Of a stretch of 64,000 nucleotides of DNA, positions 13,201 to 25,960 are shown one piece after another. The DNA lies in NCBI GenBank assembly GCA_021397835.1, contig JAJFZO010000609.1:4590001-4654000 (forward strand), given 5' to 3'. This DNA is from Moringa oleifera (lineage: Eukaryota; Streptophyta; Magnoliopsida; Brassicales; Moringaceae). How positions within the stretch are numbered: position 1 is the stretch's first letter; every line of letters starts with the position of its first letter. The translations under genes and the position numbers were made by a program. The notes under the pieces are model-generated. The model was not told where the DNA came from. It was given only the letters and a program-made list of their open reading frames with translations, and searched no databases.

Positions 13201-16200
13201 GTTTTACTGAACTATATGATGTAAAACTGGAGTAGAAAGGAGTGGAAAAGGAAAAAAGTTGAGTAAAGAAGCTACTTGTGCATAAGTAATGAAGTGATGA
13301 TATCTGATATGCTGTTAATATTTGGTAAGTAAATAGATATGTCACATTTGTGCATGCTTTTTCAGTCCAAAGATCCCCTTTGATTTGTTGTGATATTGAT
13401 ACACTTGTGGGCTCATGTCAACTCAACAAAGTTATGATCTCAAACTATTTGGGACATTCTTCTGTGTGCCATTTTCATCACTGTCAACTGATATAATCTT
13501 TAACATGACCTTCATTCCTTTTTGCATCTACTTGGACTGGCTCAGCTCATTTCCCTCTGTTCTCATCTTTACTATCTGTTTACTTGTACAGCCCGAGACT
13601 TTGTATGTGTTGTAGCTGGCTTTGTAACCATTTTGTAGAGTCTTCCCCTTGACTTGGCTGGTGTGTTACAATCATCGAGTGTTCGTGTAGCACTTCTCCA
13701 TTTCATGAATTCTGCTCCACTTTTAATGATGTAAAGTTGCAGTGAACTATATTGTCTCTTTGTTTTAACTTTTAGTTGTAGATGAACATTAGAATTGGAT
13801 AGTGCATGAATCCTATTTTATTGCTGAATGTTTTAATGGAGACACTTTTGGTTCTTGCATTTTAATATGAACAAGGGTTTGTTTCTGTTTTAAAAAAAAA
13901 TGAATAAGCGGATTTTCAGGATCTTTAAAACCTTGTTATTCTATAATTCACTTGGAAGAATATGCTTTGCCGTAGTCTTGTATCCAAAAAGTAGTGATTT
14001 TTAAATTTTCTTTTTGTTTCTTAATGTTCATGGCTAATTAAAAGAGGGATATTAAGATAATACACTTGAAAAGAGAAAAAGGGATTGCTAGTCAAAAGAC
14101 AAGGAAGATGACACTTATTTATTACTGATTTCAAAACTAGTCATGTTTGCATGAGATTTTCACTGTTCACACAACATATTGTATTGGCATTAATGTCTAT
14201 GTTTTTGTCTTAGTATCTTAAAATCCCAGCGTAACTTTGGTATTGCATTTGACCTTTAGTTCTCCAAATTAAATAGTAGCTAACATGATGCTGAGCATAT
14301 TATGGATTATATTGTGATGGTGAAAAATATATATGAAGGGTATCGTCCCAGACTCCATATGTATTAGGTTTTGTGATACTGCAGTATAAATTTATGAATT
14401 ACATATATGCTTCTACGGGCAATGATTTTACAGGGTTGACCTCTGCCATCAGGCAAATGGCGAAGAAGATAATGAAGAAAATAGTGGTCAACAAACCTTG
14501 TTGGAAAATAACAGGAGTAAGCTGCGTTCATCTAATATGGACGGATATAGGAGATGGTGCTTGTTCCAAGGCGTTCATGTTGGCAGTCGGCAAAAATTTG
14601 TTATCGTGGTGCGTTATTACACTTACCATTTGCTTTTTCTTTTTCTTTTTTGTCCGAGTCATTGACTGTGGATGCTTTATTTATTTTTCTTTTCTTTTTC
14701 TTTTTGATTCCTTCTTTTTTTTTTTTTTTTCTTTGGTTGCTTTTGCACTAGGTTGTGTTACTTATCTTCATCTTAATGATGTCATTTGCACTGGTAATCT
14801 GGATTGGTGCTGGGAAGAATCCTATTGATTCTTCACTAGTTGCTCAGGTATGGAGTTTTTCCTTCTTGCTTATGCTATTTGGTGGATTAATGAATGACAG
14901 AGTTCCTCAATATTTAGTTCCTAGTTATGTCTTCTTGGTTGTTTTTGTATCTTTGACAGTTTACTCTTACTGGCTTATGACATCTGATTGAACTACAAGG
15001 TGCTAATGAGTTTGATAGATATTCATTTTGTTTGCCATCATCTGTTTCTTAGAGGGAAAAAGGAATTGAAAAAAAAGAATGTTATTGATGTTTTTGTATC
15101 TGGAAAGAGAAAAGGAAGGTAGAAAGATTTTTATTATATTTATTTTTTGTCAGTTACTCAATGTAAATTAATATATATACATATACCTATGCATATTAAT
15201 ATATATGTATTTATGTATATTGTTACATGTATGTATGACTCTGTCATACTACTTCTTAGATATGCATTGGCCAAGGTCTTCAATAGCGGTGCTACTTATA
15301 TTGACAAGAAATTGTCACCATTACTACTATTGATTAAGATGAACTTTGCTGTCCTTTAAAACTTGTGTCAGTCTTCCTATCAGTTAGAGCTTATTCCAGT
15401 TCTCATGGGCTCAAACACTATGTTCTTTATTTTTCATATTGGCTCATGTTTAACTTTAGGGATGGGGGGAATGCATAAGATTAACAATTATGTTTTGCAA
15501 AAAAATCTTTTGGTAATTCCAGAAACTTTCAAACATTTTATTAGATTGTATTTACTTCTTTGGCAAACTAAAAGATAAAAGTTTTCTTTTTAGTTTCAAA
15601 CTGACTTGCTATTAATTGCTGACTATTACAATTATTTATAGGTATACGTAGATTTTTCAGCAACAGGAGTCCTTGTGTCCGGAGGAGGTATGGGTTGCTA
15701 TGGTGAGCAACTTCTTTTTTCCTTTTTGTAATAAGTTATGCATATGATTTGTCAAAATCTTTCACTTTTTGTTTTTATTTCGTTGCATATGTGAGCAATG
15801 AATGACAACACATTTTTTTAAAGGGCTTTTTGTTTTGGAGCCGTATATTGTGATGCTTTCTATCTCTTTAGAGTTGGGAGGAAGTTGTTAAATCACTTTA
15901 CTAACTATAGTAGAATGTATTTGTAATACGGTATCATCAACAATTGATATATTTTTCTGGCCTGAAGTTAAATATTTTCCTTGAGAAACATTTTTTAGTG
16001 CTTTCAGAACCTAATCATTTTTAGATAAGTTAGATTATTGACTCTCAACTCTTACAGCTGTGAAGGTACATCTACATGCTGGCTGTCCAAGTATGCGGTG
16101 AAATGACATTTACATTTGACTTTAAAGGTTCATAATGAGGAAAGTGGCTTTTTGTTATTTAGAATCATGATGTATCTATTACGCTTGAAGGGATCTTTCC

Positions 16201-19200
16201 CTTGGTAAATCTACTCTAGTTGGCTGTTTCTCCAGGCCATTGCCATAGGTGTTTTCACATGTTGATATCAATATGAACCCAATGTCTTTCCTTTTTCTTT
16301 TTAATTTGTTAAGGTCTCCTGCTGTTTGTCAAGCTGAGGAAGGTACGATCTCAGCAAGCTTCATTAGAGATATGGAATGTATTCACCTGATAGTTTCTTT
16401 TGGTCTATTTTGACAAATAATCCCTCAAGATCTTCACTTTATTTACTGTACATTTACATATTATGCACATTTTTCTCTTTTTGAAGATATAGCTGCTTAA
16501 ATCGTATTTGCCTTTTCCTCTGTGTTGCTGGAAATTTCGATTTGCAGTAATTTCTAAAGCTGAGGGAAAAATTACCACTGCATGCAGGTATCTGGATTAG
16601 CTATTGTCTTTGTTATATGTTTTACATCAAGTGCTTCAGTAGCTCTTTTTGCAAACATTCCTGTAAGTGGTTGATAGCTCTTTTGAGAACCTTACTACTT
16701 TAAAGACTTTCTTCGGATTAATATGTGCATTTTTCTAATGCCAGTGTACCCTTCTGTTGGTAGCTTCTTTATCACTGGAACCTGAAGAGAATAAATGGAT
16801 TAAAGGCGTTAGTTTTTCTGATTATATACTATTTTATAGGTATGACTCTGCTTCTCTTGAACTAGTTGCAAATATTTGACAAACTCAAAGATGTGGCTAT
16901 TGTCAGAATCTTATATCATGTTTTACCTTTCACTTTAACATCTCTGAAGGATTATATATTGCCAAATTCCCCAAGTTGATGCTTTTTGTGCTGCTTATGT
17001 GATATTTCTTTTTGTTGCACTATATGGAACCTCTATCACCTTACGCTTTGTTGCGTAGGCCTAAAGAATTGAGTAGGCCAGGTTATTGCTTCAAGGACAA
17101 AAAAATTCAGATACAGATAATTAAGGGTCTGCATTTGCTTTTTTCTTTTTTCTTACAAGCAATAGAAGTATCTTGAAGCATGAAGTTATTCTGAACTTAA
17201 GAACAAGCTACCTCCCTTTGGCAAACAAATGCTGTTACCCGGGCAAAGAAATTAACATGCAAAAGTTGCCTGGTTATCTTCTACAACATTAAAATGAGAT
17301 CATCAGGTAATTCCATGTTAGATGCTTGCGACCGAAATCTATGGTGAAATTGTGATTTTGGTTTGTAGGATAAGATATACTCCTATATTTTGAGATAACT
17401 CTATTTGTTCTTTAGAAATGGATGATTAGCTATATCAAGGGGATTTGTTAACAATGTGCTGCACAGGGGTCTATGATGGAGGATGTTGAAGGTGGGGGTT
17501 GAAGTTATCTTGTTCAAGTGAACTGAAATGAAAAATAAAATTCTCACTTATTGAAACAAGTCTTGATAAAGGTTTATCTTATTTCATGGTGGAAACTAGA
17601 GGGAGAATTTTTTGTGGAAAGCAAGTATAGATAGCCCAGGAAAGAGTCAGCTTGGCTTGGGAAAAAATTATTCTATCTATATTTCCACTGGGGGAATGAC
17701 TCTCAAAGTAGACAATGTGGATTATCTATCTCAAGTTCGTTTTAAGAAGGTTTTAAGGCATTTATCATGCCTCAACTCTTTGATGATCTAATTGATCCCT
17801 GCCCTTTTGCCACAATTAGAACTAGTTGAGATTTGGATATTAATAATGAACATACATTTGGTTCTCTCATAACTGCGAGGAGTTTAGTCTAGGCAGGTTG
17901 GGCATTCTATCAGGAATAATATTATCTTACTCTTTGTCTTAAAAATCTTAAATGATTGACTTGAGGTCATTTGACAAGGAATAAAATAGTGGAGACAATA
18001 ACATAGTGTCATCTTCTCTTCAACACTATTTGACTGCAAAGTCATGTGGTTAGCTATGCATCAACTAAAATTCACTTAATAAATTGATAGAAGTTGAGTA
18101 TATGGTAGGTTCTGGAGAACAGTATCATTGCTTTACTTCATAGTTCGAGCATTTTAATAAACAAGTTATAAATTTTAAGAAAGTTAACTTCTTTGTCCTC
18201 TTCCTTTTTATTACATTGCTGTTGTATATATCCGACATCCCAGTCTAATATTAATAAGATGTCTATTGTCAGGTTCAGCTGTGCCATCAGCTTTTGTACT
18301 ATGGGTTATGAGGGCGTTACCAACCCCATCTACAACTAATAGAAAAATAGGACCAAGAGTGGTAGCTTTCATCAATTATGAGGACTCAGGAATGTATCAT
18401 AATCAGCATTGGGCTTCAACTATGTCAACAAATCAGGTAGTTTTCCGGAAAATAAAAAGATTTGTAACGCACTTAAGCTTCTGGAAGTTGATTATTAAAT
18501 TAGATTTCCAAGTATAAGGAGATTTTGTAAAGTCTCCAGGAAATTCAAATAGTCCTAGAAAATAAAATACTACTTAGATTTACTCCATATTACTTAATGA
18601 TAGATCTTAATATATAATATGAACACTTAAAAGGCCTGCCAAAGGAAAATGATCCGAGCTTACCCACTTCATGAGCTAGAGGCTTGCTTTTCAAGATTCA
18701 AAACCATTTCTAAAGTGATCTTTAACTTTCCTTTAACAATTCCACTTTTTGATTTTTTGGATGAAGGATTTGTAAGATATTGGTCAGCTAGGCACTTACG
18801 CTTTAACAGTTTTATTCTTAGAGAGTAATGTGGTTTAAATTATTGCATCTTCCTGCTTTAACCTTGGTGGTATTATGTCATATACCTGGTCTTCTGTGTT
18901 GAGATAAAAAAGCCAATAAAACAGAACGAAATTAATGAATGAAATGAATTCCTCCACATAGGGCGTGGAAAAAATAACTGCGTGTTGATCCTCAATGTCT
19001 GGTCGTCGTGGTGGCTCAAAGTTCTGCTCTAAGCTTTTTGCTGTCGTTAGCTAATAAAGTTGCCCCTACCCCCTCTCAGATTTGCAGGGAGGCTTACTCT
19101 TGTTGGTATGACCTACTAGGGTGGTTTGAGGACTTTAGTGCCTTCTGCTTTTGGTACCTGAGGTTATTTCTGGGATCTTTGGGCATGTTAATGATGGTGG

Positions 19201-19542
19201 GAATCATAAGGGGAATGCCATTTGGCCTTTTGGTTTTTTTGAGTCTTTCTAGATTGGGTTAGACATTAACCACCTAAAACTGGCTTGCAGCTCAAAGACT
19301 TCGTTGACTATGGCAGTGCAATCCACATTTTTATATTTCTTATGGTCTAATTTTGTTATGCAAATGCCAATGATGCTCAGATTAACAGTATGGTTGCATA
19401 ACCAGTTATTAGTTTCACTATGTGTTATTATAGTCATTCTTTCACTGGACATATTTTGCTTCGTTACTACATGAAAGTTGATTAGATTTGCTAAATGGCC
19501 TTTTGTTTCACACTGCAGGTCTCCCGAGCAAGCCCTATATAA
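7259..19542 (+). CDS. TOM1/TOM3 (THH1)-family seven-span membrane protein, 13 exons, 362 aa
   Basis: Coding exons: 7259-7372, 8904-8969, 10843-10876, 12447-12533, 12629-12680, 14434-14608, 14752-14847, 15642-15702, 16314-16378, 16588-16662, 16764-16839, 18273-18436, 19519-19542. All introns are GT-AG and all phases agree, giving 1089 bases with no stop before TAA. The protein starts MERILQSRLSNCYPLNLLAT and ends VSRASPI. About seven hydrophobic spans can be placed, near residues 20-37, 72-86, 95-118, 172-194, 209-233, 252-272 and 288-312. Family landmarks are GWTHQKVLH (55-63; TOM1 has GWTTQKVFH), FWVDLCHQA (117-125; TOM1 has FWAEIYHQA) and the last span followed by a RALP motif (TOM1 has RKLPP). 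TOM1 and TOM3 are tonoplast proteins that tobamoviruses use as replication hosts; their normal role is unclear. Exon 2 must begin at 8904, and exon 11 at the inner acceptor (16764), to keep the frame. Confidence 0.88.
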
Positions 19543-21076
19543 GTGAACACTAATCGATATGGAGCTTCTCCCGTTCCTTGAGAGGTCTGGCAAGGAATGC
19601 TCAAAAGTGCAGCTTGCAATGGGTAGTGACAAAGTTTAACGGAAACTGGTGCCCCACCTTTAGAAGCATTTAAGGACACGTATCGTAGTTGTTGACAGTT
19701 GACATTTAATGCATGTACATAAGGTGCTGTAGGAACTCATATAGGAAGAACTGAGTTATACCTCTTTTTCTTTCAGTAGGACAATCCAATCACACCCGAA
19801 TCAAAGAGAAAAAAAAAAAAAAAAGAAAAGAAAAGAGAAGATTTAGATTATGAAAATTACACGGCAATTGTCCTTAGCATGACATTTTGAAGCTCCTTAA
19901 CCTGACCAACAGCAGGAGCAGCCAATGCTGGTGGCTGCATCTGCTTTTGTATCAGTGCTTGGTCGGTTTTGTTGCCGCACTCAAATCTGCTGCTGTGTTG
20001 TGGCATATGCCAGTGAGAAGAGAAGAAGAAGAGAGAGGGAGGCAGATCTCATTTGGTTTTTCATGCTACAGGCTCTCATTAGGTATGACATGGACATGAG
20101 TAATTAATTCTATTTCATTTAAGAACAGTGTTAATTTAATTTTGATATGAATATATAGTGAGAATTAGTTCGTAGAATTATTGGGAAGATCTTATTTAGG
20201 CAATTGTCCTCACTAACTTATGAATGGTTATGATAGCAGTGTTTCCTGCCATCGACACAAAAATATAGATGTGATTAAGATCTTGAAAGGAATTAAAATG
20301 ATATTGAAGAGGACAAGTGTAGAGAAGCTTTCATAACTTAGAAGTTATTGTCTTGTTGTTTGGTATTGTTAAGTTAGGAATTTATGATTTTTTTTTTTTT
20401 TTGGATCACTGGCTACTGCATAGGAAGATTTTAATTAATTATCTTTTCCTTCTGTTTTTGCCACTTATTCCTTCTCAAGCTTTTTCTGATAATGTGTGAA
20501 ACTACTTGGTTTGCAGACGGTGGTGGTGCTAGCCTCACACCTGATGCTGCCAACTTGAACAAGGGCATGGACCACTAGCTCACCTTTGACAGTGATGTAT
20601 TTATGGAATTCCTTGTAAATTTTTGTATCGTGAAGAACAATCAGATAGGAACGATGTTGTTGGAGGGGAAGCTTTATGGAGATTTGTACTAAGTGGACTT
20701 GTGATCCAAGAAACCTGTGTCAAGCTGGGGCCTGTCATGTCCAAAGAAACCTGTATCTAATTTTGAACAATTTCAAATGGGAGAAACTGCTCAGAGGCCA
20801 TGAGATTATGACAATTAAAAGCCTTTGCAATGCACATTTTTCATGTTTAAGACCTTTATCAGAGTCTAAGTTTCAGTTTTCTTGAGTTAAAAGCAGTCTT
20901 CATGAGGGATCTCCTAATGGTAGAGTCTACGTTTCAAGACGTGGTTTTTTTGGTTGAAGGAAAGTTTCCTGTCAAAGCAGAAACAGGTTTTATCATCACT
21001 AGAATTAAGGTAGATCAAAACTGCAATATTATCACCTAATATAGTGCTACATACAACTTTGTCAACCCTGAAGGAT
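19543..21076. other. 3' UTR and downstream spacer of the TOM1-like gene
   Basis: The 3' UTR probably ends within the first 200-300 bases, but no single polyadenylation signal stands out. A purine tract lies at 19805-19840. Two short open stretches look more gene-like than the surroundings: a 49-codon frame at 19857-20006 (minus) and an exon-like piece at 20515-20578 (plus). Neither is recognised. The rest shows nothing. Confidence 0.5.
19857..20006 (-). CDS. Small ORF of 49 codons, unknown
   Basis: It begins MPQHSSRFEC and ends LRTIAV, in a locally GC-richer patch. The middle (ALIQKQMQPPALAAPAV) has a Pro/Ala/Gln composition unlike random AT-rich frames. It could be the last exon of a gene on the minus strand, since a cagcagcag acceptor-like site precedes FECGNK, or a chance frame. 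No upstream exons were found to the right. I do not recognise the product. Confidence 0.2.
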   Translation of the reverse strand: MPQHSSRFECGNKTDQALIQKQMQPPALAAPAVGQVKELQNVMLRTIAV

Positions 21077-21438
21077 TGATGGCTTATATTTTAAGGAAAT
21101 GGTGTGAACTGGGATAAATATAGATATTGATAATATAAGTAAAAGTTAAGATTATTACAAAACAAAGGGTAGTAAGTATTTATATTTCTTTTAACTTTCT
21201 CATTATGCACACTTGATTACAAAAAGATTATGCTTATTTATAGGTGTTAGGGGCGGTTACGACCACCATCCGAAAGTATTTACAAGTTTATTGAAGTTGA
21301 TCGATAAGTCAGCTCATTAACTGAGATTAAAAAATTTTTTAGGAAGATTGTTTGCATATCAAGCTCTCCATGTTTTTGGAGATTTCGAAAAACTTTTATT
21401 TGGTTTCATTCTTTGTAGAAGCATGCATCAATTCATCA
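21077..21438 (-). repeat. 3' LTR of the minus-strand copia element
   Basis: Aligns with 27285-27664. Both copies run from tgatggctt / tggatggct to gcatcaattcatc, and share 'tatttatatttctt', 'cattatgc' and 'ccatgtttttggaga'. Borders are set from where similarity stops and from the TG/CA rule, so they are good to a few bases at best. Confidence 0.65.
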
Positions 21439-21479
21439 CGTCTCTTTAATGCATGTTTTGATAACTTCGATCAAGTCTT

Positions 21480-22860
21480 GTAGTCAAGCTGTATGTTTTT
21501 GATTGTTTCAGCTTATCTAATGAAGTGCTGCTTGATACTTATGTGATTAGTTTTATTGTGAAACATGATTTTTTGTCATTACTATTACTAACTTGCTATC
21601 ACAGCATATCTCTATAACTTTCATTTTGTGGCTCGTCCATATCTTTAAATATACGTTTTTAACCATCTAGCTTAGCTTGTAGTAATCATTGTGCAAATGT
21701 TGCTTGTTTCTTTGATGCCCATTAGAATATTCTAGAATTTAATGTGAATACCTAACCAAATATACTTTGTCATGTCATCCATTGATATTGTTTAATCATT
21801 ATCCGTATATCCAAGTAATCTTGAATCATATGTAGATTCAGACCGTATGCCATAATTGTTTATTTCATGAAAGTATTTGAGTATTCTGCTTCATAGTGAA
21901 CTCAATTTGGATTCTACATGGATCTTGATAACAAGCTGGTAGCATACATAATATCTGGCCTTGTTATTGCTAGATAGAGAAGACTTCTAATGAGGCTTCA
22001 AAACTGTCTTATGTTTGCCTATGATGTGCCATCTTCTTCTCTTAGTGTTTTATTGTTGTCTAAATGGGGTTGCTAGTAATTGGCAACATTCCATCTTAAA
22101 CTTCTTGATAAGACTTTCTCTGTCTTTTGTAGTATGAAAATTTCATCTTCTTTTGACTTATCTCAATCCCAAAGAAGTAGTGCATTTGACCCAAATCTAT
22201 GATCTTAAATGTTTTCATGATATATTTTTTGAATTTCTTGATGATCTTCTTATTGTTTTGTGTATATCAAATCATCGATATATAATGAAACGAGAAATAT
22301 GTTTTTCATATGTTAAGTCTTAATGTATAACATTGACTCGCTTTTGCTCCTTTTGCATTCTTGCTTGATAAAGTAATGGCCAGTTTGACGATACTACACT
22401 CATGAAACTTGTTTTAGGTCGTACAGAGCTTTCTTTGCTTTTAGTACTTTGTCTTTTTTTCCTCAGTATCATGAACCCTCGAAGTTGCTATATATAGATT
22501 TCCTCTTCCAGATATATAGCCTACTGAATAAAGCTTTCACTTTTTTTTAGCTGTGAGTGCTATTAATGCTCTTATGTATCTGGTTGAGCAACTGCAACAA
22601 ATATCTCATTCTGATTAACTCCAAATTATTGTGCTTAGCTTTTTGCCACTAGCCATGCCTTGTGTTTTTGAATTGAGCCATAATAGTTAAGCTTTATTTG
22701 GTAAATCCTCTTCACTCCAGTGACTTCTTTGTCTTGAAGAAGGTCGACTAACTCTCATGTTTCATTTTTCTCAATCATCATGATGTCTTCCTCTATAGCT
22801 TTAACCAATACCTCCTGTTTTGAAGCTGCTTCCTTAGTTCTATTAATGTCAAGTTGCATG
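21480..22860 (-). mobile_element. copia reverse transcriptase / RNase H remnant
   Basis: Read on the minus strand from 22860 downwards, fragments appear in the order expected for copia pol. They are VLVKAIEEDIMMIEKNET, ELVDLLQDKEVTGVKRIYQ, KHKAWLVAKS, KALYDLKQ and the polymerase motif SLYIDDLIYT (about 22258-22300), followed by degraded RNase H. The copia catalytic YVDD reads YIDD. Several stops and shifts break the frame. Confidence 0.8.
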
Positions 22861-22896
22861 TTTTGTATACTCGATCAATGATCTTATTCATCTAAG

Positions 22897-25300
22897 TGTT
22901 GATTCTATTGGTTGTTATTCATATATAAAACAATGTTTTAGGAAAGTTAAGTATCCAAGTGTGATCTGGAAACTTATTTTAATTTCAAATTTGAATGGAA
23001 GCAATAGTTTAATAACTATCGATAATTTCTTTCTTTTTAACACATGCAAAGAACAAGCATTAGTTTCCTTATAAAAAGGTTATAGCAGTTCTTTAAAAAA
23101 AAAATCATTCGTAATTAATCTCTTTCCTTCTTCACTAGAAGCAATGTTCTTTATTTTCAATTAGTGAATTTTTGTTATTGTTTTTTGCAAATTCATAAAG
23201 GCTTCTCATATTTTAGAAGCTATTTATCGGTGAAACCCGTAAGCAATCTCATCAAAGAGGGAACAAATATTACTTTAAAGAAAGCAACTTTTTCAAGTCT
23301 ACATCTACTTCTTTCTTAACAATCTTAAACCAATATTCAATAGAGATTGAAACCATTATAGTGACAATTAAACTTATGAATGAAAATTTTGTGAAATTGG
23401 ATCACTTTGATGGCCTATGAACTTCACTCATTGGTAAGATAAACTTAAATACTTGTTGATTGTTATTAAAATCTTTTATGTGCTTGATCCAAATATAAAA
23501 CAAATTTCAAAGCTTTCTTACAATGACAATCAAGATTTGAAGGCTAAGTGGGAGAAAGATTAAAAGGATTCTTAGTGCGGGTCTTGTTAGATTATTTATG
23601 TGATCTCCACCTTATTACAATAATAATCAAGATTTGAAGAGTAAGTGGCAGAAAGACTAAAAGGATTCTTAATGCGTGTCTTGTTAGATTACTTATGTGA
23701 TCTTCACCCTAACACTCCTTTTATAAAGGAGGTCTAGAATACATTGAAGCAAAGGAGAAAGGTACTTAAAAATTTCTTATTCTAAATACTTTGATTTCAA
23801 AATAGTTGATGTTAAGCTTGTTTTGTCCCACGTCCATGAATTGTAAGTTATTGTTAACAAATTGAGCATTGTCAAAATTATACTTCCTCAAATATTCTAA
23901 GTTACTGTGATAATTGCAAAGTTACCATCAACTTGAAGGGTTATAGGAAGAAAGCTCCTCAAATTGCTATAGATTTTTCTTTAGAATAGATTCAAAAACA
24001 TCTAAGGATTGAAGAATAATCAATGCCAGGAGATAAAAATGAAGATTCTTATATTGGCATTGCTAAAAACAATATTGCGAATAAGCCTAACTCTGCTGAA
24101 CAAGAGGAAGAATTTAGGTCCTAAGAAGGATTAAGGGATACTTAAAACTCTTAGGTCATAACAAGAAAGCCAAAGGGTCTTTGCTTTGTCTATGATAAGC
24201 CAAGGCACTATGCTTGTGATTATATGTTTCAAAAGAAACAAAATGAAGAGGCAAAGGTAAATTTCATTTAGGAAGAAGAGATTGTGCTATTGTGAGTGAA
24301 GTCAATGCGATCCAAAGAAAAATATAAGGTTGGTGTATAGAATTTGTGCCACTGTTTATGTCTCATATGACAAGTCTTTATTAAAGACCTATGAAGAAGT
24401 CAATGATAGCAACCCAACTTAAGAGTAGGAATTAACTAATTTTATGTTCATAGGAAAAAACAAGTCATGATATGTGAAAAGTTTTCAGCACTATATAATT
24501 GAAACCAACCTTATTTAAAATGATTAGTGTTAGTTGTTACATAGTGAAGGTTTGCTTTTGAAAAGAAATTTTTTAATGAAGTTCAGCTTGAGAAAGAAAT
24601 TATCGTAGATGTAACAAAGGTTATAGAAGAACTTCACTTATATGAACTTTAAGGTGGTGCCACTTCAAATAAGAGTAGGAGCTTCTCTTTATAAAGTTAT
24701 CATGCAGTATGAATACATGACCATCAAAAGTGCTAAATGAGTATGGTATGAATTTTGAAAACAAATAGTTAATATTTGTGTTGTGTTACTATTGTTGTAA
24801 GAAGGAATAGCTAATTTAAGCCTTCAAGCTACTTGAGATTTCAATCAATAGTTTGTGACAGTTGTACTAAGCTAAATTTTAAATCCAAAGATACCTATAT
24901 GCATAAAAACAATGACCTTTTGTCAATGATTAATAATTTTTATCTATATATATATATGTATATGAATAAGTGATGGATTGTTGGATGTTGCTCAAATATA
25001 AATAGTATTTTAGAAGATTCAAGTATCCAAGTGTCATTTGAAAACTTATTACCTGAAATTTTAAATTTGAATGAACATAAAAGTTCAGGATCCGTTAGCA
25101 ATTTTATTTTATTTTTCCTTTCATACAAATACAAAGAACAAGTATTAAACTACTTACAAAAAGGTAATGGAAGTCTTACCAAAAAATAAAAATCAATTTC
25201 AAATAATCTCTTTTGTTTCTTTGCCTAAAAAGGCAAATGTCAGTTTAAAGAAAAGTATCTCATACGTGTTTTTAGTCTACATCCACTACTTTCCTAATAG
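22897..25300 (+). mobile_element. Nested copia-derived element (gag and protease, plus strand)
   Basis: Direct repeats at about 22900-23330 and 24950-25300 flank it. Both contain 'aagtatccaagtgt', 'aaatttgaatg' and 'caaagaacaag', and look like its LTRs. Inside, 24176-24280 reads GLCFVYDKPRHYACDYMF, the CCHC zinc knuckle of copia gag, followed by KKQNEEAKVNFI. Near 24325-24410 ICATVYVSYDKSLLKTYEEV matches the protease region. No integrase or polymerase follows, so it was a deleted copy or lost them later. It sits inside the pol gene of the minus-strand element and must be the younger of the two. Confidence 0.7.
23518..23712. repeat. Tandem duplication, two units of 97 bp
   Basis: Units 23518-23614 and 23616-23712 share 'caatcaagatttga', 'aagattaaaaggattctta' (one mismatch) and 'gtcttgttagatta'. 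They differ by scattered substitutions. It is a local duplication within the gag part of the nested copia element. Confidence 0.85.
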
Positions 25301-25389
25301 ATTCCTATGAGTAATCCTCATATTATACTTATTCTTGTGTTGTTGGAGACTCTAGTTCAATCTATTTGCCTTCATTCAATTGTTGAGAA

Positions 25390-25960
25390 AATGTTGGCAA
25401 CCTAATGCTTTTCTCTCAATTTTTTCTATCTTTGAATTATAGCTGCAATCTTCTTTAAATATGATGTCACTATTAATGATTAATTTATTTGTTCTGAAGC
25501 TATAGACTTGACAGTCTTTTGATCAAGTATGAAAGCCCAAGAAGATACCATTTTTCATCTTTTTGTCTAATTTGCCTGTTTTTCTTCTCGTGAAAAATTA
25601 ATAGAATAGATGCAACAAAAAACTCAAAAGATATTTTGCTAGTGGCTTTGGTCCATTTCAAACTTCAATTGGTGTCATATCTTGAACGATTTTGGTTAGA
25701 CATCTAACTAGGTAATTTTGTATATACAGCCTAGCCCTAAAAGGTTTTTTTGTAGACCTTTTGTTCAAGTGTGTATCTAACTATGAGTTGATGTTCCATG
25801 TCTTTGTCTTCATAGAGCTTGTTGAACTCTTTTACCTCTTCTTATTATCTTTATATGGAAACCACTTTGTTTCTTAATACGGGTTCTAAACTTCTTGGAA
25901 GTTTCAAAGACTTATGATTTTTCACATAAAAGTAAACCTGTATCATTTGGAAGCATATGT
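25390..25960 (-). mobile_element. copia integrase remnant
   Basis: On the minus strand, frames give FETSKKFRTRIKKQSG (family: FKKFKAMVEKESG), then further down KMVSSWAFILDQKTVKSIAS, the conserved region just after the integrase core. Stops break all frames. It lies on the other side of the nested insertion from the reverse transcriptase, as expected for one interrupted pol gene. Confidence 0.65.

Noticed and set aside
14373..14991. Overlapping plus-strand open frames of 151, 65 and 78 codons
   Set aside because: They are exons 6 and 7 of the TOM1-like gene read through the intron between them. The spliced model explains them.
18266..18517. Independent 83-codon ORF
   Set aside because: It is exon 12 of the TOM1-like gene plus read-through into the next intron.
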